From Bog-159 sp049520215 (GTDB lineage: Bacteria > Acidobacteriota > Terriglobia > Bryobacterales > Bryobacteraceae), in contig JBEKPZ010000092.1 in the NCBI GenBank assembly GCA_049520215.1, forward strand, positions 1 to 49,317: a stretch of DNA of 49,317 nt. Reading direction: 5' to 3'. Below the pieces are notes generated by a model. That model was not told where the DNA came from, searched no databases, and was given only the letters and a program-made list of their open reading frames with translations. Below, piece after piece: positions 8,701 to 15,062 of this stretch (position 1 is the first letter of the stretch; the number at the start of each line of letters is the position of its first letter). The translations under genes were made by a program, and so were the position numbers.

Positions 8701-9066
8701 GGATTGCCCAACCGGCCCAATATCGTGCCAGGGGTCAGCTTGACGTTGCCGCGCAGCCAGCGCACTACTAATGAATTCTTCAATACTGCCGCGTTTACGG
8801 CTCCCGCGCCTTATACGTTTGGCGATGCCGGACGGAACATCGCGAACGGTCCGGGCAACAACATCTTCGACATGTCCCTGCACCGCCGGTTCGCCATCCG
8901 GGAGCGCGGCGCGCTGGAATTCCGCGCCGAGGCATTCAATATATTCAATCATCCGAATTGGGGAGTGCCCGGGACGTACGCCGATTTTGGAGCGCCGTTG
9001 TTTGGAGGCATCCTGGGCGTCGGCGACCCCCGCCGCTTGCAGTTCGCAATTCGGTACGATTTCTAG
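5761..9066 (+). CDS. TonB-dependent receptor with N-terminal carboxypeptidase-regulatory domain (Oar-like)
   Basis: About 1,101 residues. After a signal peptide (MRVLLSIALGIGLLPGNALAQ) comes a CarboxypepD_reg-like domain (ASILGTVVDESSAVAPGVTV ... LLPGSYTVTVTA), a plug-like region with the NGSRSTMNAFVLDGA segment, then a long beta-barrel ending RLQFAIRYDF. This architecture is the acidobacterial Oar-like receptor that moves large ligands, often glycans, across the outer membrane. A strong GGGGGAGGTG at 5748-5757 points to ATG 5761/5764 as start. That places a palindromic element inside the translated N-terminus, upstream of the methionine at 5824 that begins the signal peptide. The open frame extends back to 4846 but only as a shadow of the kinase gene. 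Confidence 0.88.
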   Translation: MMRPLRPTWTSAAGLESRPTLMRVLLSIALGIGLLPGNALAQVASASILGTVVDESSAVAPGVTVTAREESTGFTRSTVTNSEGGYAIEALLPGSYTVTVTARTPGFRPTVAEHVQLTVSQKALLDLTLFLGEVNQVVTATGTVSPVQTNEASIGYLFDSRTVEEMPLDTRNIVALVTLGPGAIPRQLGGFTHDVVNDVQQGSRGSVAFNPPINGSRSTMNAFVLDGAADTDRNTFAIAVYPPLESVEELRVETSGASAEFPQAGGGSIDVVTRSGSRHFHGSAFEYLQNEAPDARSYFDDPTMAAPIVRQNQFGGSLGGPMPVANTFFFATYEGLRSKIGNPVQSLVPPAQLRAGDFNGQDIIYDPLTLDATGARVPFPGDQIPATRIDPIAATFLTQYQPLPNLNNGDGNNFVDETPDTNRNDAFSTRIDHQFRDRSQLSARYTYNGEQNIIAGSFPLRPTDERVRAQQAALSYTYSGASWLNETRFSFTRMSMYDTPESAFQSNVIQQLGVEGLTANPANYGLPYFQLADYSLVTDDPTLPQVQRDNLWNLSDSVSWTRAAHTIKTGVDWIHFQLNYQQNELARGSYTYTGAFTSADGTPGPTGDAMADFLLGFPQDTSRNEGNTQAYLRQNSFGGFVQDDWRVSPRLTLNLGLRYEYVTPYTETRGDLLNLVYGAGPSPPPPQLERVSQAVSPDTRNFAPRVGLAWRLPQLPFSKGETVFRAGYGIYYSPEIAVEVYDLVLNGILVQNNITDGSQAPILTTRNGFPQTASTGLPTYFGIDPHAPTPYMQQWNAGFQHEFAGHILGEVSYVGSKGTHLGRFRQFNTPLQTETGADLSPRPGDLQSLRTWPSLGEIIQRQHIANSSYNAMQAKAEKRLTGQLSLLASFVWSKSIDDDDTVIPGFYDSLGAQDENNLRLERGLSSFNVGRRISGGYVVGLPAVRAFGPVLRNWQLTGTVTLQDGMPLDIFYYAFDPANTGLPNRPNIVPGVSLTLPRSQRTTNEFFNTAAFTAPAPYTFGDAGRNIANGPGNNIFDMSLHRRFAIRERGALEFRAEAFNIFNHPNWGVPGTYADFGAPLFGGILGVGDPRRLQFAIRYDF
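5777..5819. repeat. Palindromic element at the receptor gene's 5' end
   Basis: Two hairpins are present: GGCCGACGT/ACGTCGGCC (5777-5796) and GGACT/AGTCC (5800-5811), ending CGCCCCAC. The last 23 nt match the element inside the ABC permease gene (40517-40539). TGATGCGG occurs on both sides, at 5762 and 5822, exactly 60 bp apart. Confidence 0.8.
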
Positions 9067-11499
9067 GTGACTCCCCGGGTTCCGCGCGCGGTGTCGGAGG
9101 TGATGGCCGCGCTGCAATTTCCGGTTGCAGAGGCTTCAGCACAGGTGGCACAGGCTTCAGCCTGTGATCTGCCCTGGCCCGGTGTGCTCGATTTTTGCGA
9201 TCGCTCCTCTCTAACTCTGTTGTTCGGAGCCGCGGCCGGCGACACGCTACCGGACTGGGTGCGCGAACGCATCGCAGTCAACCTGACCGAGAACACTGCG
9301 CGCCTCGATCGCGTGCGCGCTCTCCAGGTCCAAGTGAGTGACTGGCTCACCGCGGCCGGCATCCCATACATCTTTCTGAAGGGCACAACCCAATCGCCGC
9401 ATTTTGTTTCGGACCCGCGGTTGCGGGCGCAGTTCGATTTGGACCTGTTTTGTCCCCCGGAAGACGCACGGCGCGCCTGGAATCTGCTCATCGAGCGCGG
9501 TTACGAGGCGGTAGAGAAACCCGGCGATCATCCCACCGACCATCTGCCGGCCTTGGTCCGCAAGACCGGATGGGAGTGGCGCGGCGGGAGCTATTTCGAT
9601 CCGGAGATCCCGCTGGCGATCGAGGTGCATCTCCAGTTCTGGGACGAGCGCACGGAGCGGTTGCGCGCGCCGGGAGTGGAGGAGTTCTGGGCGCGGCGCA
9701 GCGGGCAATCCCTGGACACTCCGGACGCACTGGCGTACGCCGCGCTGCACCTGCTGCGGCACGTGCTGCGCGGCAGCGCGCGCGCCTGCAGTGTCTACGA
9801 AATCGCCTGGTTTCTCGAACACCACTCTGGCGACGAACAATTCTGGAATCGGTGGCGCGAGTTACACGCACCCGAACTGCGGCGTCTGGAAGCCATCGCG
9901 TTTCGATTGGCCCGCGAGTGGTTCGGCTGCGCACTGGGTCCGGTGGCTGAAGAGGAAGTGTGCAGCCTGCCCGCGCGGGTTCAGGAGTGGTTCGAGGCGT
10001 TCGCCTTCTCGCCTCTCGAGTCCCAGTTTCATCCCAACAAAGACGAGATGTGGCTGCACCTGGCCCTGCTCGATTCCGCACGCGACAAACTGGCCGTGGT
10101 CCGGCGGCGGCTGCTGCCCCAGCTTCCGGGACCGGTGGACGCCGTCTTCATCCCGGAGCGGCAACTCACTATCGCCCGCCGCCTGCTCAAGTACGCCCGG
10201 ACCACGCGGTTCCTCGCAGGGCGGGTCGTATTTCACACGCGCGCGTTTGCCGCGTTGCTCGAGAGCGGCGTCCGCTGGCGGATGCGCTCCAGCGGCCTGA
10301 GTGGCGGCTACTGGCTGTTTCTGGGCGCGAGTTCGTTCTTCGTGCTGGGCATGTTCATCTACGTGCTGCTGTACAACCTGTACCTGCTGGACCTGGGCTT
10401 CCGCGAAGACTTTGTGGGACAGGTGAATAGCGCATCGACGGCGGGTATGGTGGCGGCCATTCTGCCCGCCGCGGCCCTGGCGCGCCGTTGGGGATTGGGC
10501 AGGATGCTGTGGGTGTCGTTTGCGTCGGTGGGTGCGATTTCGGTGATGCGGGTGCTGGTGACGAACCGGGTGCCGCTGCTGGCGCTGGCCCTGGCGAGCG
10601 GCGCTGCGTTCTCTCTGTACGTAGTTTCGCTGGCGCCCGCCATCGCGCGACTGACCAGCGACAAAGCGCGCTCCGTGGGCTTCAGCGTGTCGACCTCCAG
10701 TTCCATCGCGCTGGGGATCTTCGGCAACTGGTTGGGGGGACATCTGCCCGGTTGGCTGGGAGGCAAGCGGCCCGCCATGCTGGCCGGATGCGCGATGCTG
10801 GCTTTGGCGTTGTGGCCCTCGGCGCGGCTGCGCATCGGGCCCGCGCCCGCCGAAGGCGCCAAACTCTATCCGCGAAGCCGGTTCGTGGTGCGGTTCCTGA
10901 TCGTGTGGGCCATCTGGAACCTGGCGACGGGATCGTTCAATCCCTTCTTCACCACGTTCCTCGCGCACCTGCGTACGCCCGTGGAGCGCATCGGGTCGAT
11001 CATGGCCGGCTCGCAGCTTGCGCAGGTAGCGGCGCTCATGCTGGCGCCGCTGGTGCTGCGGAAAATGGGCGTGGTGAGCGGCACCGCCGCCATGCTGCTG
11101 GCCACCGCGCTGGCGATGGGCGGTCTGGCCGCCGGTCCCACTGGCTGGGCCGCCGCGGCTGTATTCATGACTTACACGTCGTGCCAGTGGATGACCGACC
11201 CCGGCGTCAATACGCTGTTAATGGATGGCGTGCAGGAGCAGGAACGCACCGGCGCAGCCGCCCTGATGATGCTGGTCTCGTTCGCGGCGCAATTGGTGGC
11301 TTCGCTCGCGGGCGGGGCGACCATTGCTCGGTTCGGATACTCCGCGATGCTGGCCTGTGCTGCCGGATTGGCGGCAATGGCGGCGGTGGCGTTCCGCACG
11401 TTGCCGGCGCCATGGAGTGAGAAAAGCGCGGCGCCGATCAAGTCCGCACCGCCGCCTCGATGGCCTCAATCATCTCGGCCCGATACCGCTCCAGACTGA
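9067..11499 (+). CDS. Fusion of a nucleotidyltransferase domain (NTP_transf_5-like) and an MFS transporter
   Basis: The 810-residue protein has two parts. Residues about 90-390 resemble the uncharacterised nucleotidyltransferase family PF14907: IFLKG at 102-106, the D-x-D pair FDLDLF with D124 and D126, and an EVHLQFW strand. From about residue 410 to 790 there are 10-12 hydrophobic helices arranged like a major facilitator transporter (SGGYWLFLGASSFFVLGMF onward). GTG 9067 directly follows the receptor stop; ATG 9103 is an alternative. Residues about 21-34 are encoded by a palindromic repeat. The kinase, receptor and this gene form one tight operon. The substrate is unknown. Its 3' end overlaps the convergent glycosyltransferase gene by 62 bp. 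Confidence 0.75.
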   Translation: MTPRVPRAVSEVMAALQFPVAEASAQVAQASACDLPWPGVLDFCDRSSLTLLFGAAAGDTLPDWVRERIAVNLTENTARLDRVRALQVQVSDWLTAAGIPYIFLKGTTQSPHFVSDPRLRAQFDLDLFCPPEDARRAWNLLIERGYEAVEKPGDHPTDHLPALVRKTGWEWRGGSYFDPEIPLAIEVHLQFWDERTERLRAPGVEEFWARRSGQSLDTPDALAYAALHLLRHVLRGSARACSVYEIAWFLEHHSGDEQFWNRWRELHAPELRRLEAIAFRLAREWFGCALGPVAEEEVCSLPARVQEWFEAFAFSPLESQFHPNKDEMWLHLALLDSARDKLAVVRRRLLPQLPGPVDAVFIPERQLTIARRLLKYARTTRFLAGRVVFHTRAFAALLESGVRWRMRSSGLSGGYWLFLGASSFFVLGMFIYVLLYNLYLLDLGFREDFVGQVNSASTAGMVAAILPAAALARRWGLGRMLWVSFASVGAISVMRVLVTNRVPLLALALASGAAFSLYVVSLAPAIARLTSDKARSVGFSVSTSSSIALGIFGNWLGGHLPGWLGGKRPAMLAGCAMLALALWPSARLRIGPAPAEGAKLYPRSRFVVRFLIVWAIWNLATGSFNPFFTTFLAHLRTPVERIGSIMAGSQLAQVAALMLAPLVLRKMGVVSGTAAMLLATALAMGGLAAGPTGWAAAAVFMTYTSCQWMTDPGVNTLLMDGVQEQERTGAAALMMLVSFAAQLVASLAGGATIARFGYSAMLACAAGLAAMAAVAFRTLPAPWSEKSAAPIKSAPPPRWPQSSRPDTAPD
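9128..9166. repeat. CACAGGC/GCCTGTG palindrome inside coding sequence
   Basis: CACAGGC (9149-9155), a TTCA loop and GCCTGTG (9160-9166) form a perfect 7-bp hairpin, preceded by a partial copy (AGGCTTCAGCACAGG). It is translated as EASAQVAQASACDL, in the low-complexity N-terminus before the nucleotidyltransferase domain. Confidence 0.7.
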
Positions 11500-12562
11500 A
11501 TTCGGCGCGAGCCTTCGCGCGGGCCTTTTCAGCCGCTTCGCGCAGGCGGTGCGGGTCGCGCAACAGATCGCGAATAGCGAAGGCCAGCGCTTCGGGCGAA
11601 TGTCCTTCCACCAGGAAACCGGTCACTCCATGCTCCACGATCTCGGGAATGCCGCCGGAAGCGAAGGCCACGACAGGCACGCCGGCGGCGAATGCCTCCA
11701 GGATCACGCGCGGAGTCGCGTCGATTGCCGCGGACGGAACCACTAAAAGGTCCAGCGTGGCCAGCACTCCCTCCACCTTCTCCATCCAGCCGGCGAATTC
11801 GACGGGCAGCCCTTCTGCCAGCGCCTCCAGATCCGCGCTGTATTGCATGGCTGCAGAATCGGAAAACAGTGGCGCACCGCAGACGACAAACCGGCATTGC
11901 CCGCCCACGTCGTGCAGAATGCGGGCCGCGCGCAGGAAATCCGATTGCCCCTTTTCGGGCGAAATGCGTCCGATTACTCCGATGCGGAATCCGTCCGCCG
12001 CTGGCGGGCGGCCGGGAACGGAGATCCGGCGAACGCCGTTGTACACCACCCGGATGCCGCGAACCCCGGAGTAGGGCAGCAGCGGCGCTGCCACAAAGCG
12101 GCAGGATGCCACCATTGTGGCGCATAGCATGGCCAGCGAGCGTCCCGCCACGCGCTGTGCGAGTCCACTTAGCAGGCTGTGCGAATGAAACAGCACCCGC
12201 GGACGCTGGCGCGCGGCATTAGCCACAGCCAGGGCCGCCGCCGGCAACAGGCGCGGGCCGTTCACGTAAATCAGATCCGCATCATGGCGCGAGACGAGCC
12301 CGCGGAGCTCGCGGGCCAGGCGCGGCGCTTCGGCCGCAAAACGCGCCATGTCAGTCAGCGTCTTGCTGCCGGAGGAATAAGGTCCGCACCGTATAGGGTA
12401 CACGGCAGCACCGAGATCGGCGGCCCGCTCCGCGAGTTGGCCGCTGCCAGGCGCAGCCACGTGGACGCTCCATCCGCGGCCGGCCATGGCGGGTATCAAA
12501 TCCAATAGACAGCGTTGCGCGCCCCCTAACTGGCCGAACTGGTCAAGACACAGAATGTTCAT
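11438..12562 (-). CDS. Glycosyltransferase, GT4 family
   Basis: About 374 residues starting MNILCLDQFGQLGGAQ, with the GGAQ phosphate-loop motif of GT4 enzymes. The GT-B C-terminal domain shows IGVIGRISPEKGQSDFLRAA and the E-x7-E region around ATPRVILEAFAAGVPVVAFASGGIPEIV. I place the start at 12562; earlier in-frame codons give an implausible leader. It overlaps the 3' end of the upstream ligase-like gene by 20 bp and is the last gene of a three-gene minus-strand operon (wzz-like, ligase-like, GT4). Its own 3' end overlaps the convergent MFS fusion gene. It probably adds a sugar to the repeat unit made by this locus. Confidence 0.88.
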   Translation of the reverse strand: MNILCLDQFGQLGGAQRCLLDLIPAMAGRGWSVHVAAPGSGQLAERAADLGAAVYPIRCGPYSSGSKTLTDMARFAAEAPRLARELRGLVSRHDADLIYVNGPRLLPAAALAVANAARQRPRVLFHSHSLLSGLAQRVAGRSLAMLCATMVASCRFVAAPLLPYSGVRGIRVVYNGVRRISVPGRPPAADGFRIGVIGRISPEKGQSDFLRAARILHDVGGQCRFVVCGAPLFSDSAAMQYSADLEALAEGLPVEFAGWMEKVEGVLATLDLLVVPSAAIDATPRVILEAFAAGVPVVAFASGGIPEIVEHGVTGFLVEGHSPEALAFAIRDLLRDPHRLREAAEKARAKARAEFSLERYRAEMIEAIEAAVRT

Positions 12563-13973
12563 GGCGCACCGCGACGGCCAACACCCAGAAGTACAGCGGC
12601 AGTACACGCCAGTAAGTCAGCAAGTCGCCCGTGAACATCTGCACCATCTGGCCGGCCCAAAACGCAAAGATCCAACTGCCGAAAAAGCGGCGTCGCGGGT
12701 CCGGCGACCCCGCCGCACGCCGCGCCGACCGCAGGATCTGCAGGCTGAGCCACAGCATGGCGCCCAGGCCTACGATGCCGGTTTCGGCCAGCAAGCTGAG
12801 GTACATATTGTCGGTGATTACGGTGCGTCCCAGGTAGTCCGAGTAAGGCAGAGTCTTGTACCCCACGCCGAATAGCGCGTGCCACGGATGCTCTGCCAGG
12901 AATCCGAGCACGGCACGCCAACTCGCCACGCGTCCCGAAAGCAGCCCTTCGGTTTCGGCGAAAATGTATTCGACGGAGGTCGAGACGCGCATCCAGTAAG
13001 CGCCCGCGAACGACGGCAGTAGCGCACGTACCGCCACCACAGCGGTTAGCGCGGCGCCCGCCAGCGCCCCGAAGAATCTGCCCAATCGGATGCGGCTCCG
13101 GTTGAGGTAGATTAGAACCGCGAGGGCCGCCAGGGCATTGAGCAACGAGCCGCGCGAGTAGGAGAGCACCAGGGCGGCGGCAAAGACCGCCCCGCCAAAC
13201 AGCAGCCCGCGGCGCGAAACCGGAGCTTGCCGGCGCGGCGCGAGCAGCGCCGCCGCGATCATCGTCAGGAAGAATGCGCAAAAGTTGCCCAGCGTGCTGG
13301 CTTCGTAAAACAAGCCTTGCGCCCGCCGGTAGACCCCGGACCGCAGCCAGATATACTGCGCGCCAAATCCCGCCGGGGCGGGGAACTGGAAGTAGAAATC
13401 GACGCAGGCGAACAAGGCGGAAGCCACGGCTATCCAGTAAAGCGCACGCGTCTGGGCGAATGGGTCTTGCGCCTCGCGGGAGCCAGGGCCGCAGGCGGCG
13501 TAAAAGAACACATACACGGAAATGCCGAACAACAGCACCCGCGCCAGGCTGCCCAGCCCGACGGCGGCGCCCGAATAAAGTGTCGCCAGCGCCGCGCTGC
13601 CCAGCAGGATCAGGAAGAATATTCCGAACGCGCGATGGAGTGGCGCTGGAGGCGCACGCCACTCGCCGGGGCTCAACACTCCCGCGAGCAAGCCGAATAT
13701 GACGAAAATCACCGCGGGATGCGGTCCGGAATTGCCCAGTCCCAAGGGCAGCGGCGGCAGCAGCAGCGCTGCGGCCAGGAAGAGCATCAGCCAACGGTCG
13801 CGCTTCAGAATCACCCAGTACGCGAAAGGTACGGCGGCCAGCGGTGCGGCCAGCGCAACAGCCACCGCCGGTTTCGGCGCGAGTGCGATGGCCGCCGCAT
13901 AGGCGCCCGCCAGCGCCGGTGCGGCGATTTGCCACGGCTGACCCCAGCGGGTAATCGAAGCGCGGTCAATCAT
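12543..13973 (-). CDS. O-antigen ligase/polymerase-like membrane protein (Wzy/WaaL type)
   Basis: A 476-residue polytopic membrane protein with about 11-12 hydrophobic helices. It has a SYSRGSLLNAL segment in the middle and a large extracytoplasmic loop containing SGRVASWRAVLGFLAEHPW and FGVGYKTLPYSDYLG. The loop with conserved Arg/His and H-x-x-x-GxG-like residues is the signature region of the Wzy_C family. It would polymerise or ligate lipid-linked repeat units on the periplasmic face. Its neighbours, a Wzz-like protein (8-bp overlap) and a GT4 enzyme (20-bp overlap), favour a polymerase role in a Wzx/Wzy pathway. Confidence 0.82.
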   Translation of the reverse strand: MIDRASITRWGQPWQIAAPALAGAYAAAIALAPKPAVAVALAAPLAAVPFAYWVILKRDRWLMLFLAAALLLPPLPLGLGNSGPHPAVIFVIFGLLAGVLSPGEWRAPPAPLHRAFGIFFLILLGSAALATLYSGAAVGLGSLARVLLFGISVYVFFYAACGPGSREAQDPFAQTRALYWIAVASALFACVDFYFQFPAPAGFGAQYIWLRSGVYRRAQGLFYEASTLGNFCAFFLTMIAAALLAPRRQAPVSRRGLLFGGAVFAAALVLSYSRGSLLNALAALAVLIYLNRSRIRLGRFFGALAGAALTAVVAVRALLPSFAGAYWMRVSTSVEYIFAETEGLLSGRVASWRAVLGFLAEHPWHALFGVGYKTLPYSDYLGRTVITDNMYLSLLAETGIVGLGAMLWLSLQILRSARRAAGSPDPRRRFFGSWIFAFWAGQMVQMFTGDLLTYWRVLPLYFWVLAVAVRHEHSVS

Positions 13974-15039
13974 CGGCGGTCCATTTCGAAGAGGCGCGCT
14001 GGGTCCGATAGCTCAACTCCAGCGTCAAATAGACGACCGGCACGACCAGCCCCAGCAACAGCGCCGCCAGCACGCGGAGCGGGAGGTTGGGGGCCGACGG
14101 CTGCTCGGGCACGATGCCCGGATCGACGATCCTCAACCGCTCGCTGCGATACCCGAGACCGCCGCGCACCTGGTTGAGACGCGTCTCGATAGCCGAATAG
14201 GACTCTTCGCTCGCGGTACGCTCGGTGGCCACACGGTCGCGTTCGGCCATGCGGCGCGCCAACAGTTCTTCGTGGGCGGTCAGGTCGCGCTCCACTTGGG
14301 CAAGTTGTTTCCGCAGCGTATCGGCGCGCGCACGGCTGGCGGCGGCTTCCCCCGCCGGGCCTTCGGAGGCATCCGCCTCGGCGCGCAGCAGTTGGCGTTC
14401 CAGGCTGCTCTTCAGCTCGCCGCCGCTCTGGGTCGCCTGTTGCAGCCCCTCAACGGGCTGCTGCGCGATGGCGCGGGTCCACGCGGCTTCGCTCCGATCC
14501 AGGCGTGCCTGCGCATCCGCCTCCTGCTTCTCGATCGCTTGCGTCAATTCCCGGTCGCCTTCCTCGTCGACGGAGCGGCTGAGCTTGACCGTCTCCTCGC
14601 CCAGATACAGCGCCAGCGCCTGCGCAGTCTTCGGGTCTGGCAGCGTGACCTTGATCTCCAGGATTTTGGTATCGCGCACCATGCCGACTTTCAGGATTCC
14701 AGCCTTCAGCGATTCGACAGGCCGGTTCGGGAATCGCTGCCGCAACTGAAACTGATCCAGCGCGCGCACAAACAGGCTGTCGCTGGCAGCGAAATGTTCA
14801 TAAGTCTTAAGCGACTCCAAATAGATGGGACTTACTCCCAATGTGCCGCGGATGTCGGTGCCCGTAGGTGGCTGGATCAGAATGCGGCAGGTGGCAGTAT
14901 ACAGCTTGGGAAGCATCAGAGTCACACCCAGCGCGAGGCACACCGCAATCGCGCAGGATGCCGCGATGAATCGCCAGCGCGACTCCAGGAAGCTCAGATA
15001 GCGATAAGTGTTTACAGATTCAGCCGTCCCCGTGAGCAT
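13966..15039 (-). CDS. Wzz/GumC-type polysaccharide chain-length determinant
   Basis: The 357-residue protein has the Wzz layout: an N-terminal transmembrane helix (FIAASCAIAVCLALGVTLMLP) followed by YTATCRILIQPP, a long periplasmic section rich in coiled coil (about 150-280, many E/A/R heptads), and a second transmembrane helix (LPLRVLAALLLGLVVPVVYL) preceded by the PEQPSAPNLP proline motif. There is no cytoplasmic BY-kinase domain, so it is the short form. It heads the minus-strand operon. Its start lies only 23 bp from the divergent start at 15063, so the promoters for the two genes must overlap each other or the neighbouring coding sequence. Confidence 0.88.
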   Translation of the reverse strand: MLTGTAESVNTYRYLSFLESRWRFIAASCAIAVCLALGVTLMLPKLYTATCRILIQPPTGTDIRGTLGVSPIYLESLKTYEHFAASDSLFVRALDQFQLRQRFPNRPVESLKAGILKVGMVRDTKILEIKVTLPDPKTAQALALYLGEETVKLSRSVDEEGDRELTQAIEKQEADAQARLDRSEAAWTRAIAQQPVEGLQQATQSGGELKSSLERQLLRAEADASEGPAGEAAASRARADTLRKQLAQVERDLTAHEELLARRMAERDRVATERTASEESYSAIETRLNQVRGGLGYRSERLRIVDPGIVPEQPSAPNLPLRVLAALLLGLVVPVVYLTLELSYRTQRASSKWTADD

Positions 15040-15062
15040 GCCTGTGAGATAGTGTAGCCTAT

